This document shows, piece by piece, positions 18,585 to 27,542 of a DNA stretch of 64,000 bases. Numbering within the stretch: position 1 is the stretch's first letter; the number at the start of each line of letters is the position of its first letter. The translations under genes and the position numbers were made by a program. The DNA is from Myxococcota bacterium (lineage in GTDB: Bacteria > Myxococcota_A > Bradymonadia > UBA7976 > UBA1532): positions 93,108 to 157,107 of the forward strand of contig JAKLJY010000002.1 in NCBI GenBank assembly GCA_023150895.1, in the 5' to 3' direction. The notes beneath the pieces were generated by a model. It did not search any database. It was given only the letters and a program-made list of their open reading frames with translations, and had not been told where the DNA came from.

Positions 18585-19955
18585 ATGCCGACTTTCATGG
18601 GGGCGCGACGCGCCCTGGAGACCTACTTCGAGCTCGGCCCGCGCCGGACCACCTGGCGGCGCGAAGTCGCCGCGGGGCTGACGACCTTCGCCGCGATGGC
18701 GTACATCCTGTTCCTCAACCCGGCGGTCCTCGGCGCGGCGGTCCGGGTCGAGGGCGTCGATCTTCGTCCGCAGCTCCTGACGGCGACGGCCCTGGCGGCG
18801 GCGCTCGGTTCGCTCCTCATGGGGCTCCTCGGTCGCTACCCGGTGGCGGCCGCACCCGCCATGGGACTCAACGCCTACTTCGCGCACACGATCGTCCTCG
18901 GGGACGGCGTGCCGTGGCCGACCGCCCTGGGGGCCGTCTTCCTCGGCGGGTGCATCGGTCTTCTTTTCAGTTTCTCGGTCCTGCGCCGGATGATGCTGGC
19001 GGCGTTCCCCCCGACGCTGCGGCTGGCGACGGTGGCCGGCATCGGGGCCTTCATGGGGGCGCTCGGCTTGCAGTCGGCGGGGCTGCTCGTCCACGGGGAG
19101 CCGTTCCCCATCCCGGGCGATGCGCTGACCATCCCGGCGCTTCTGACGGCGGCGGGTCTCGGGCTGCTGCTCGCGCTGCGGCGCCTCCGGGTTCCCGGGG
19201 GCATCCTGCTGGCGATCGGGTTGCTGAGCGCGGCCTGTATCGCCACCGGCGCGCCGGTCTTCGACGGTGCGCCCTTCGCCGGTCTGCCGGCGCCGGCGCT
19301 CCAGTGGCCCGTGTGGCCGACGCACCTGATCTTCGCATTCGACCTGCGCGGCGTTTTCGAGGGCGGGCTGATCGGCGTCGTCGCCGCGGTCGCGTTCGTC
19401 GACCTCTTCGATTCCGTGGGGGCGCTCATGGGCCTCGCCGACAAGGCCGACCTGCTCGACGCGGACGGCAACCTGCCGCGGGCCGGGCAGGTCCTGGCCG
19501 CCGACGCCGGCGCGAGCGTCCTCGGCGCCGCCCTCGGCATGAGCCCGACGACCACGTTCATCGAATCCGCGGCGGGCATCGACGCGGGCGGACGCACGGG
19601 CATCACGGCGATCGTCGTGGCGCTCCTCTTCGGGGCGAGCCTCTTCCTCTGGCCGTTGGCGGCCGCCATCCCCTCGGTGGCGCTCGCCCCCCTCCTGCTC
19701 TACCTCGGCGGGCAGATGCTCTGCGCCGCCCGCGGTGTCGACGTCCGGGATCTGTCGCATGCCGTGCCGGCGGCGGTGACCATCGTCGTGATGCCGCTCA
19801 CCATGAGCATCACGCACGGCATCGTGGCGGGGGTCCTGACCTACTGCGCGTGGCAATGGGCGTATCGGGGCGTGCGACGGGTTCACTGGGCGCTGAACAC
19901 GATTGCGGCGGCGCTGATTGCGCGCATGCTGGTGCTGGCGGCCGCCGCGCTCTGA
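18585..19955 (+). CDS. NCS2-type (AzgA-like) adenine/guanine/hypoxanthine permease
   Basis: 456 residues with about twelve hydrophobic segments. The N-terminal GLTTFAAMAYILFLNPAVL and the following AAAPAMGLNAYFA are signatures of the AzgA branch of nucleobase permeases. SPTTTFIESAAGI and VDLFDSVGALMGLA are also typical of this branch. The protein imports purine bases across the inner membrane, probably by proton symport. Start at ATG 18585; ATG 18597 is a possible alternative. Promoter elements are likely in the AT-rich region just upstream (TTTACC ... GATAAG around 18504-18530). Confidence 0.9.
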   Translation: MPTFMGARRALETYFELGPRRTTWRREVAAGLTTFAAMAYILFLNPAVLGAAVRVEGVDLRPQLLTATALAAALGSLLMGLLGRYPVAAAPAMGLNAYFAHTIVLGDGVPWPTALGAVFLGGCIGLLFSFSVLRRMMLAAFPPTLRLATVAGIGAFMGALGLQSAGLLVHGEPFPIPGDALTIPALLTAAGLGLLLALRRLRVPGGILLAIGLLSAACIATGAPVFDGAPFAGLPAPALQWPVWPTHLIFAFDLRGVFEGGLIGVVAAVAFVDLFDSVGALMGLADKADLLDADGNLPRAGQVLAADAGASVLGAALGMSPTTTFIESAAGIDAGGRTGITAIVVALLFGASLFLWPLAAAIPSVALAPLLLYLGGQMLCAARGVDVRDLSHAVPAAVTIVVMPLTMSITHGIVAGVLTYCAWQWAYRGVRRVHWALNTIAAALIARMLVLAAAAL

Positions 19956-20026
19956 ATCCCGGGCTCACGCCGCGCGTCCGTGGATTCGACCCGCTGGACG
20001 CCCGACATCTGCGAAGAGAGCCCCCC

Positions 20027-20773
20027 ATGCGCACCATTTCGACTGCCCCCGATGGGCCCTCCCTCCCCGTCGTCGCCCTCCTGGCCCTGTGGACGGCGGT
20101 CGGCTGCGCCCGCCCGGATCGCCTCCCCGAGACCCCACCCGTCCCGACGACGATCGTCGTCGTGGCGCCCCCGCCGCCTCCGCCGGCCCCGCCGAGCGCC
20201 GTGGAGGCCGGGCCGCCTGCGGCGACGACGGTCGAGACCGCGGTGACGCCCCCGCCGACGGCTGCCGAGCATCCCGCGACCCCGACGACGGTCGTCTTCG
20301 CCCCCCGGACGGACATCGTCGTGGTGCCCGCGTTGCGGCGCCCTCCCCTGCACGTCCACCGGCCGCCGCCCCGGACCCGCGTCGTCTTCGTCGGCCCGCC
20401 GGGCGCCTTCGACGGGGGGCCGCGCGCGCCGCGGGACGACGCGCGCGAACGCCCCCCGCGGGGGCACCGGCATGACCGGGATCGGCCGGGACCGGCCTCG
20501 GCGGGGCGAGAACGCACGGCGCCGAGGTCGTTCCCGGCGCGTCCGGACCGCCCGCGAAGGGAACGACCCGAGCCCCGAGCCGAGCGGCGTCCGGCCCGAC
20601 CGAAACCGGTGCCCGCCCTGCGCGGTCGGGCGCCCGTGGAGCGCCGCGCCGTCGACGCCCCGGACGCGCGCGCCGGACGGCCCTCCGCGCTCGGCGAGAA
20701 GGCGGCCCCGACGAAGCCCGCGAAGACCGTCCCGAAGAAGGGCAGGCCGAAGCCGCGCAAACCCGCACGGTGA
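20027..20773 (+). CDS. Pro/Arg-rich lipoprotein of unknown function
   Basis: 248 residues from ATG 20027. A signal peptide ends in TAVGC, giving a lipid anchor. The mature chain is almost wholly low complexity: a Pro/Ala/Val/Thr-rich first half and an Arg/Pro-rich, strongly basic second half ending in [13 protein letters not shown]. Such basic, disordered lipoproteins may contact peptidoglycan, LPS or nucleic acid, but nothing specific can be inferred. It lies between the permease gene and the sigma-54 activator gene on the same strand. Confidence 0.65.
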   Translation: MRTISTAPDGPSLPVVALLALWTAVGCARPDRLPETPPVPTTIVVVAPPPPPPAPPSAVEAGPPAATTVETAVTPPPTAAEHPATPTTVVFAPRTDIVVVPALRRPPLHVHRPPPRTRVVFVGPPGAFDGGPRAPRDDARERPPRGHRHDRDRPGPASAGRERTAPRSFPARPDRPRRERPEPRAERRPARPKPVPALRGRAPVERRAVDAPDARAGRPSALGEKAAPTKPAKTVPKKGRPKPRKPAR

Positions 20774-20822
20774 CGACGCGCGGCCCCTGTCGCTCGACAT
20801 TGGCCTTTGCCATGATGAGAAG

Positions 20823-22424
20823 ATGTCGACCTCGAACTCGACCGACGCCGAACTCCGCGAGCGCCTCCGCGGCCTGATGGCGCTGAGCCAGGCCCTCGCC
20901 GCCGCCACTGAACCCGAGGAGGTCATCGGGCGCATCCTCGACGCCGGCACGCGCCTGTTCCGGTCGGAGGGCTGCTCCATCGCCGTCGTCGACGAGCCCG
21001 CGCGCGAACTGCACTTCTTCGCAATGGAGGGCCGCGCGAAGGCGCCCCCGTTCCGCATCCCGCTCGGACAGGGCATCGCGGGTCACGTCGCAAGCACCGG
21101 CGAGACGGTGCTCGTCAACGATACGGCGAGAGACCCGCGGTTCTTCCAGGGCGTCGACCAGAAGACCGGCTTCCGCACGCGATCGATTCTCTGCGCGCCC
21201 GTCCGCTGGCGCGGCGCGACGCTCGGGACGATTCAGGCCGTCAACGCCCGGCGCATCGAGGGCTTCACCGACGAGGACAGCGAGGTGCTCGTCGCCCTGT
21301 CGAGCCTCGTCGGCGCCGCGATCTCCCGGACGCGGGCCGAGAGCGCCGCGCGGGCGGCGGGCAACGTTCTCGCCGCGGAGAGCGAGGCCCGGCACCGGAT
21401 GATCACGGGGCGCACGCCGGCCATGGTCGAGGCGCTGCGTATCCTGAAGACGGCGGCGGCGTCCCCCTCGACGGTGCTGCTGCTCGGCGAGAGCGGCACC
21501 GGCAAGGAGGTCTGCGCTCGACAAGTCCACCACTGGAGCCCGCGCCATCGGGCGCCCTTCGTGGCGATCAACTGTGTGGCGCTGACCCCGACGTTGCTCG
21601 AGAGCGAGCTGTTCGGGCACGAGAAGGGCGCGTTCACGGGTGCGACGGCCCGCAAGAAGGGCAAGTTCGAGCTCGCCGACGGCGGCACGCTCTTCCTCGA
21701 CGAGATCGGCGAACTCCCGGCGGACCTTCAAAGCAAGCTCTTGCGCGTCCTGCAGGAGCGCGAGCTCGAACGCGTCGGCGGCAACGAGACGCTGCGGGTC
21801 GACGTGCGGGTCATCGCCGCAACGAACCGCGACCTGCGCGCCGAGGTCAACGCGGGCCGCTTCCGCGAGGACCTCTACTACCGCCTCAACGTCGTGCAGG
21901 TCTCCCTGCCCCCCCTGCGGGCCCGACCCGACGACGTGGCCGCGCTCGCGGAGCACTTCCTGGCGCGGGCGTGCTCGGAGATGAAGCGCGCCCCGCTGCG
22001 CCTCTCGCCCGAGGCCCTCGACGCGATGCGGCGCCACCCGTGGCCGGGCAACGTGCGCGAGCTCGCCAACCTCATCGAACGCTGCGCGGTGCTCGCCCCG
22101 GGACCGGAGATCAGCGTCGCCGATCTGGCCCTCGACGCCTTCGCCCCGAGCGCGCCGGGAAAGTCCTCCGCCTTCGGACCGCCCGGCGCGCACGGCCTGC
22201 CCGGGACGCAGCGACGCCCCGGCGGCGCGGGGACGAACGCCGACGCCGAGGCCGGCGTGTCGAGCGAGCTGCCCCTCGGCGAAGCCGTCGAGGCCTTCAA
22301 ACGGCGGCGGGTTCAGGCCGCCATGGACGCCTGTGGCGGCAATCAGGCGCGCGCGGCGGTGATGCTCGGCATGGCACCGCCCAACCTCAACCGCCTGCTC
22401 AAATCACTGGGCCTGCGGGCCTGA
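20823..22424 (+). CDS. GAF-domain sigma-54-dependent transcriptional activator (NtrC family)
   Basis: 533 residues. The GAF sensor domain (about 20-165) includes [20 protein letters not shown]. The AAA+ domain (about 190-420) has GESGTGKE (Walker A), [14 protein letters not shown] (the GAFTGA loop that contacts sigma-54), [13 protein letters not shown] (Walker B) and IAATNRDL. The C-terminal Fis-type helix-turn-helix has [15 protein letters not shown] and NRLLKSLGL. It therefore activates sigma-54 promoters in response to a ligand or redox signal sensed by GAF. The target is not evident. The last 21 bp overlap a small convergent gene. Confidence 0.94.
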   Translation: MSTSNSTDAELRERLRGLMALSQALAAATEPEEVIGRILDAGTRLFRSEGCSIAVVDEPARELHFFAMEGRAKAPPFRIPLGQGIAGHVASTGETVLVNDTARDPRFFQGVDQKTGFRTRSILCAPVRWRGATLGTIQAVNARRIEGFTDEDSEVLVALSSLVGAAISRTRAESAARAAGNVLAAESEARHRMITGRTPAMVEALRILKTAAASPSTVLLLGESGTGKEVCARQVHHWSPRHRAPFVAINCVALTPTLLESELFGHEKGAFTGATARKKGKFELADGGTLFLDEIGELPADLQSKLLRVLQERELERVGGNETLRVDVRVIAATNRDLRAEVNAGRFREDLYYRLNVVQVSLPPLRARPDDVAALAEHFLARACSEMKRAPLRLSPEALDAMRRHPWPGNVRELANLIERCAVLAPGPEISVADLALDAFAPSAPGKSSAFGPPGAHGLPGTQRRPGGAGTNADAEAGVSSELPLGEAVEAFKRRRVQAAMDACGGNQARAAVMLGMAPPNLNRLLKSLGLRA

Positions 22425-22610
22425 GTTCTCGGGCCCGGCGTCATGTAGACGATCGGGCTTCGCGTCGACGCCCGACGGGGTGGCGGGGGCGTCGGCCTCG
22501 CCGCGCATGAGGCGACGCACGCCCAGAAAAAACGCGACGTGCAACGCCACGGTCACGATCAGGACGGCGATCCAGGCGGGGCTCTCGAACAGGAGATCGA
22601 GCAGGTTCAT
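22404..22610 (-). CDS. Small single-pass membrane protein
   Basis: 68 residues, [19 protein letters not shown]..., with one clear transmembrane helix (about 12-34), then [10 protein letters not shown] and a polar tail. It converges on the sigma-54 activator gene with a short overlap at the 3' ends. The hydrophobic helix flanked by positive residues argues for a real gene, but there is no domain to name. Confidence 0.5.
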   Translation of the reverse strand: MNLLDLLFESPAWIAVLIVTVALHVAFFLGVRRLMRGEADAPATPSGVDAKPDRLHDAGPENSGPQAQ

Positions 22611-22733
22611 CGACGCGCAGCTTACCCCTTCGGGCAGAAAGTGCGCGAGCGCCGCGGTTGTGTTGTGTCGTCGTCCGCCCTTCGCCGTCAGACCGGATCC
22701 GCACGCCGAACCCGAAGAGAGGAGACCCCTTCG

Positions 22734-23183
22734 ATGTGCCCGACCCGCGCCCCCTGCGCCCTCGTGACGACCGTGGCGTTCTGCATCGCCCTCCCGCCGG
22801 CGGCCGCGCTCGCCGCCCCGAGGGCCCGCTTCACGCCGCCGAGTCCCCTCCCCCCGAACACGCGCCTGAGCCACGGCAACGTCGTCGCCGGCGCCGAGCA
22901 CGTCTACGAGGTCGTCCCGCCGGCGCCGGCCGGCACCGGGCGCCCGGGCGACGCGCCCGCGAAACGGACGGCGAAGCGGTCGAAGGCACCCGCCGCAGCA
23001 CCGATGAGCGTCCGGCTCATCCACGCGCGGAGCGGCCGCGTCGAGGGTACGCTGACCTGCGAGGGCGGCTCGGCGCAGCGCCCCTGCCGGGTCGAGGTCT
23101 TCGACCACGCCGCCCGCTGCGCGAGCGCCGAGGCCGAGTGCCGGATGACCTGGACGCCGGTCCCGGGACCGGGGGGGCGGTGA
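22734..23183 (+). CDS. Small secreted protein of unknown function
   Basis: 149 residues from ATG 22734, which follows a good ribosome site (GAGGAG about 10 bases upstream). A signal peptide ends about ALAAPRA. The mature part has a basic Pro-rich linker and a C-terminal section with four Cys (LTCEGGSAQRPCRVEVFDHAARC...AEC) that could form two disulfides. Periplasmic or extracellular; no family recognised. Confidence 0.65.
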   Translation: MCPTRAPCALVTTVAFCIALPPAAALAAPRARFTPPSPLPPNTRLSHGNVVAGAEHVYEVVPPAPAGTGRPGDAPAKRTAKRSKAPAAAPMSVRLIHARSGRVEGTLTCEGGSAQRPCRVEVFDHAARCASAEAECRMTWTPVPGPGGR

Positions 23184-23222
23184 AATCGGCGGACAAACGG
23201 GCGCTGACATGTAATACTTGGA

Positions 23223-23720
23223 ATGCAAACAATGTCACGTCAGCCGCCCCACCCCCCGCATGCACCCCACCCGCCGGACGCCCTGGCCCGGCTGCTGCAT
23301 CCGACCGCGCTCGACGGTGCGCTCGCTCGGCTCGTCCCCGATCCCGCCGCGCGGGCGTTCGTCTCGCGCTGCATCGTCGGCGAGGGGCCGATTCATCACC
23401 GCGGTGCCAGTTTTGTCCTGATTGAGGCCCTCCACCGGCTGCTCGAACGCCTTCCCCCGCTGCCGTCGCCCCCTTCGACGGCCCCCTCGCGCCCCTTTCC
23501 GATGCGCCTCCCGCCCCACGTCGCGCCGCGCGACCCGCCGCCGGTCTGGCCGGTCAGCGTCCCGCTCGACACCGTGGCGGCGCTCGGCGGCTCGGATCCC
23601 GTGCTCAGAGAGTCCCTGATCGACTGCGTGACGGACGGCCCCGCCCACCATGCGCTCGCCAACGTGGTCATGCTGGCCCTCATCGAGGAGGCGCTCGCAC
23701 GCCTGCCGGACGGGGCGTGA
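23223..23720 (+). CDS. Hypothetical protein, first gene of a four-gene run
   Basis: 165 residues with His/Pro-rich ends. Two similar halves can be seen: DALARLLHPTALDGALARLVPDPAARAFVSRCIVGEGP.IHH and VPLDTVAALGGSDPVLRESLIDCVTDGPAHHAL. The parallel CIVGEGPIHH / CVTDGPAHHAL hints at an internal duplication with Cys and His-His pairs, possibly metal-binding. It is separated by 4 bp from the next unknown gene, so the two are likely translated together. No known domain. Confidence 0.55.
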   Translation: MQTMSRQPPHPPHAPHPPDALARLLHPTALDGALARLVPDPAARAFVSRCIVGEGPIHHRGASFVLIEALHRLLERLPPLPSPPSTAPSRPFPMRLPPHVAPRDPPPVWPVSVPLDTVAALGGSDPVLRESLIDCVTDGPAHHALANVVMLALIEEALARLPDGA

Positions 23721-23724
23721 GCGG

Positions 23725-24381
23725 ATGGATGGCGCCCATCGGGCGATGGGGCGGGCGTTCCTGGGGTGCGCCGGCGAGCTCGGCATGTGCAGCGCGGCCT
23801 GGCTGTTCTGTGAAACGGCGTACGCAGCGGGGGGCGCGGACGAGCTGTGCGCGCTCATGAACGCGCTCGGCCGGGGTTTTCCGGTGCTCGACGCGGTGGG
23901 CCGGGCCGTGCTCTCCGGCAAACGCCCCCCACTCGAGACCGCCGACGAGGTCCGCCTGCGGTTGGGCGGGCTCGAGGAGGTGGTGTTCGTCGGGCACGAG
24001 GCCCTCTTCCTCGACGCGCTCCTGCCCACCCTGCCGGCCGACCTCCACGTCTCGCTGCTCCGTCCCGGCGACGCCCATACGAACTGGCCGCGCGTCGTCG
24101 CGAATTTCCGCGGGCGCGTCGACACGGTCACCCTCGCCGACTTTCAGCGGGCCGCCGGCCCGGGCAGTGCGCTCGTGACCTTCACCTACGGCGCGCAGGA
24201 GACGACCTGCCACGTCATGCCGACCTGGCTGCGCGTCGCCGGCCCGGATGTCCGCGTTCAGTTCCGCTCGCTCATCGGATGGGAAGTGATGCGTGACCCG
24301 TTCTTCGTCTATCCCCGGTGGCTCGTCGAGGCGGACCGGGCGCAGTTCACGGACCACGTCGGTCCGGCGGTGCCGTCTTGA
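23725..24381 (+). CDS. Hypothetical protein, possible Rossmann-like fold
   Basis: 218 residues. Segments EEVVFVGHEALFLDALL, ADLHVSLLRPGDA, VDTVTLADFQRA and GSALVTFTYGAQETT give an alternating beta/alpha pattern like that of methyltransferase or sugar-phosphate proteins, but no signature motif is complete. An N-terminal helical part contains Cys residues. The last codons overlap the start of the permease gene (TTGA), so it is translationally coupled to a transporter and may act on the same substrate. Confidence 0.6.
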   Translation: MDGAHRAMGRAFLGCAGELGMCSAAWLFCETAYAAGGADELCALMNALGRGFPVLDAVGRAVLSGKRPPLETADEVRLRLGGLEEVVFVGHEALFLDALLPTLPADLHVSLLRPGDAHTNWPRVVANFRGRVDTVTLADFQRAAGPGSALVTFTYGAQETTCHVMPTWLRVAGPDVRVQFRSLIGWEVMRDPFFVYPRWLVEADRAQFTDHVGPAVPS

Positions 24382-25700
24382 CCGCGACCGCCGCCGGCAC
24401 GCTCGGCGTCCTCACCGCCGTGCTGGTGGTGCAGGCGCTGCTGCCCGGCATCCGCCTGCTCACGGTCCTGGTGGGCGCGCTGATGGCGGTGGGGATCGCC
24501 GTGGTGTCGGGCACGAGCACCGCCGCGGCGATTTTCGCCGGTGTCCCGTGGGACGTCCTGGTGATCGTGGTGGCCCTCGGGCTCCTCTCCCACCGGGTCG
24601 CCGACACGGGACTCTTCGCCCGCCTCTCCGTGGCCGCGGTCCGGCTCAGTGCGGGCTCCCCGACGCGGCTCTGGTTGATCTTCGCGGTGTGCATGTACCT
24701 CGTGAGCGGGCTGATCAACAACCTCACGGCGCTTCTCCTCGTTCTGCCCGTGCTGCTCGGCCCGATGGCCGCGATGGGTGTCGATCGGCGCTACGTCGCG
24801 TCGGCGTTGGGCGCCACCCTGGTCGCGTGCAACCTCGGCGGCGCGGCCACGCCCATCGGTGACTTCCCGGCAATCCTCCTGATGGGGCGGGGTGCGATGG
24901 ACTTCACCGACTATGCGACGACGATGGTGCCGCGGACGGCGCTGACCCTGCTCGTCTTCGGCGGCCTGGTGCTGCTTCGGCGCCCCGCCCGCGGACTCGT
25001 GGTCTCGCCCCTCTCGAGACGCCTCGCCGTGCGGACCACCGAGGCGCTGCATCGCGGGATCCGCATCGACCGGCGTGCGCTCTTCCCCGCGCTCGGCGCC
25101 CTCATCGCGATGCTCGTCGCCTGGGTGCTCGTCCCGCGCAGCAGCGGAATCGGCCCCGAGCTCATCGCGTGGGCCGGCGCCGCGGTCGCGCTCGTTTCGG
25201 CCCCGACGACGGGGGAATCACTCCTGAGGCGACACGTCGACGTCGAGGCGCTCCTCTTCTTGCTCGGGCTCTTTCTCATCGTCGGCGCCGTCCGGGCGAG
25301 TGGCGCGTTCGACGTCGCCGCCGCCTGGTTGATCGCGCTCCCCGTCTCGCCGGACGTTCAGCTCGTTCTCTTTCTTCTCCTGGCCGGGCTGTTGACCGGC
25401 CTGTTCTCCGCGGGCCCCGGGATGGCGGCCCTCCTCGACGTCGGCGAACGCCTCGCCGAGCAGCATCCGCCGGCGGTCGTCTACACCGGACTCGCGATGG
25501 CCGTCTGTGCCGGCAGCTCGCTCTTTCTCACCGCCGCGACTGCGGGACCGCTCGCCCAGATGCTCACGGACCGCGCCGAGTTGGTCGATGCGGACGGCCT
25601 GGCCGTGCGTTTCGGCTTCTCGGACTACCTGCCCGTCGGCCTGCTGGGGTTCCTGGTCACCCTCGGCGCGGCCATCGTTTTCACACTGGCCTCGGCCTGA
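24378..25700 (+). CDS. SLC13/ArsB-type (ion transporter superfamily) permease
   Basis: 440 residues from TTG 24378, which overlaps the previous stop. There are ten or more hydrophobic segments. The family marker is the pair of NN/T-rich re-entrant loops: SGLINNLTALLLVLPVLL, and a second half-site near AGLFSAGPGMAALLDV. The pattern GGAATPIGDFPAILLM is like ArsB/NhaD/CitM members. It could carry sodium or protons with an organic acid or arsenite; the substrate cannot be told. Part of the run 23223-27307. Confidence 0.8.
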   Translation: MTATAAGTLGVLTAVLVVQALLPGIRLLTVLVGALMAVGIAVVSGTSTAAAIFAGVPWDVLVIVVALGLLSHRVADTGLFARLSVAAVRLSAGSPTRLWLIFAVCMYLVSGLINNLTALLLVLPVLLGPMAAMGVDRRYVASALGATLVACNLGGAATPIGDFPAILLMGRGAMDFTDYATTMVPRTALTLLVFGGLVLLRRPARGLVVSPLSRRLAVRTTEALHRGIRIDRRALFPALGALIAMLVAWVLVPRSSGIGPELIAWAGAAVALVSAPTTGESLLRRHVDVEALLFLLGLFLIVGAVRASGAFDVAAAWLIALPVSPDVQLVLFLLLAGLLTGLFSAGPGMAALLDVGERLAEQHPPAVVYTGLAMAVCAGSSLFLTAATAGPLAQMLTDRAELVDADGLAVRFGFSDYLPVGLLGFLVTLGAAIVFTLASA

Positions 25701-25729
25701 ACCGCCTGCCACGTCCTCGGGGGAGTGCC

Positions 25730-27307
25730 ATGCTCGGCTCGAAACGTACACATCGCCGCCTCGGCGTCTGCGCCCTCACCCTCGGCCTGGCATTGGGCGG
25801 GCCGCCCGGTCGGTTCGGCCCGAGCGCCGCGCACGCGCAACCGCCCGAGACCGATGGCTCCCATTCTCCCCGGGCGGCGATCTCGGCCTTTCTCGAGGCC
25901 ACCCGCGCCGGGCAATACGAGCGGGCGGCGCGCTTCCTGGGGACCCCGGCGCCGGAGGTCGGTGACCCATCGCACCTGGCGTTCCAGCTCAAGGCGGTCC
26001 TCGACCGCCACCTCTGGGTCGACCTCGAGGCGGTCTCCCCCGACCCGGAAGGCGACCGCGGCGACGGCCTCGAACCGGGGGTCGACGAGCTGGGGACGAT
26101 CCCAGGACCGAGCGGTCAGGGCTCTCCCGTGCGGCTGATCCGCGCGTCCACCCCGCCCCACGAGTGGGTCCTCGCCCCGTCCGTCGTCTCGCGGATCGAC
26201 GGATGGTACCGCTCGCTCCCCGGCGCGTGGCTTCGCAGCGTACTCCCCAAGCCATTGCAGCGGCCCGGACCGGCGGACGTGCTCTGGTGGCAGTGGGGGG
26301 CGATCCTCATCCTGCTTGGCGTCGCGATCACGGTCGGGCTCGGATCTGCCCGGCTGACGCGTCGGCTGCTGACGCGCCTGGCGGCCCGGACCGAGACGCC
26401 CTGGGATGACGGCGTCGCCACGCGACTCGGCGCCCCGCTGACCCTGCTCGTCACCGCGGTCGTCGTGCGGTCCGGGCTCCCGGTGCTCGGTCTCTACACG
26501 CCCGCCGAGGCCGCGGCACGGGGCGTCATCCGGGCCGCGCTCATCGTGACCGCCTTCTGGGCCGCGTGGCGGACCATCGACGCCGCGGCCGAGTCATTTC
26601 TGAGCGTGCGTGGGGTCGCGCTCGCGTCGGTGACGCGAACCCTGGTTTCGATGGGTGCACGGCTCGGCAAGGTCGCACTCATCATCGGCGCGCTGGTCAT
26701 GGCGCTGCGGGCGCTCGGCGTCGAAGTCACCGGTCTGCTCGCGGGGCTCGGTCTCGGGGGCCTCGCCGTGGCGCTCGCGGCGCAGAAGAGCGTCGAGAAC
26801 CTGTTCGGTGGCGTGGCCCTCGCGGTGGACAGTCCCTTCGGCGTCGGGGACTTCGTGCGGATCGAGGACTTCGTGGGCACCGTCGAGGCCATCGGACTGC
26901 GCACGACGCGCATCCGGACCCTCGACCGGACCCTGGTCACGATTCCCAACGGACGCCTGGCGGACATGCGTCTCGAGAACTTCTCGGTGCGCGACCGCAT
27001 CCTGTTCGCCTGCACGGTCGGGGTGACCTATGAGACCCGGCCCGACGTCCTTCGACGGGTCCTGGAGGACCTGGAGGCGCTCCTTCGGGCCCATCCGAAG
27101 ATCTGGCCGGACGCGGTGGTCGTCCGCCTGGCGGCCTTCGGCGCGTCCTCGCTCGACATCGAGGTCAAAGCCTGGTTCGAGACGCGAGATTGGGGCGAAT
27201 TCCAGCGAATCCGGCAGACGCTCATGCTCGAGATGCTGGGCGTGGTCGAAGCGGCGGGCGCCGGTTTCGCGTACCCGACGCAGACCATCCATCTGGCGCG
27301 GACGTGA
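25730..27307 (+). CDS. MscS-family mechanosensitive channel with periplasmic N-terminal domain
   Basis: 525 residues. A signal peptide (ends about AHAQP) precedes a soluble domain (about 40-175). Four transmembrane segments follow, the last two being RLGKVALIIGALVMALRALG and the Gly/Ala-rich pore helix VTGLLAGLGLGGLAVALAAQ. The MscS beta domain follows with DFVRIEDFVGTVEAIGLRTTRIRTLD and TIPNGRLADMRLENFSVRDRI. Family role: releases osmolytes on hypo-osmotic shock. It lies 29 bp after the permease gene, probably in the same transcript, which suggests control of solute balance together. Confidence 0.9.
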   Translation: MLGSKRTHRRLGVCALTLGLALGGPPGRFGPSAAHAQPPETDGSHSPRAAISAFLEATRAGQYERAARFLGTPAPEVGDPSHLAFQLKAVLDRHLWVDLEAVSPDPEGDRGDGLEPGVDELGTIPGPSGQGSPVRLIRASTPPHEWVLAPSVVSRIDGWYRSLPGAWLRSVLPKPLQRPGPADVLWWQWGAILILLGVAITVGLGSARLTRRLLTRLAARTETPWDDGVATRLGAPLTLLVTAVVVRSGLPVLGLYTPAEAAARGVIRAALIVTAFWAAWRTIDAAAESFLSVRGVALASVTRTLVSMGARLGKVALIIGALVMALRALGVEVTGLLAGLGLGGLAVALAAQKSVENLFGGVALAVDSPFGVGDFVRIEDFVGTVEAIGLRTTRIRTLDRTLVTIPNGRLADMRLENFSVRDRILFACTVGVTYETRPDVLRRVLEDLEALLRAHPKIWPDAVVVRLAAFGASSLDIEVKAWFETRDWGEFQRIRQTLMLEMLGVVEAAGAGFAYPTQTIHLART

Positions 27308-27352
27308 CCCGACGCCTCGGGGCGTGCGCCGGCAGGCATTCTCTCACAGTCG

Positions 27353-27391
27353 GGAAATCGACAGGATGCGTACGGGTATCCGACGATTTCC
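27353..27391. repeat. Inverted repeat after the MscS gene
   Basis: GGAAATCG at 27353-27360 pairs with CGATTTCC at 27384-27391 (8-bp perfect arms, 23-base spacer) in the 235-bp gap between the MscS gene and the lipid operon. It could be a terminator hairpin or an operator. The remainder of this gap shows no gene. Confidence 0.4.
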
Positions 27392-27542
27392 GTCGATGAC
27401 ATGCGGGGGGCCGTGCGGCACGGGGTTTGCGTATGTCTGTATGCGCGCCACCCCCCGTCGGCCGCACACGTAACACCCGGCTCCGTCGACGACTCTCACC
27501 GGGGCACCGGCGCGGCAGAGGCGTCCGCACGGAAGAGGCCCC

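Noticed and set aside
20795..20822. Possible sigma-54 promoter (TGGCCTTTGC) before the sigma-54 activator
   Set aside because: The GG and GC pairs are only a few bases apart, not the ten or so required between -24 and -12 elements.
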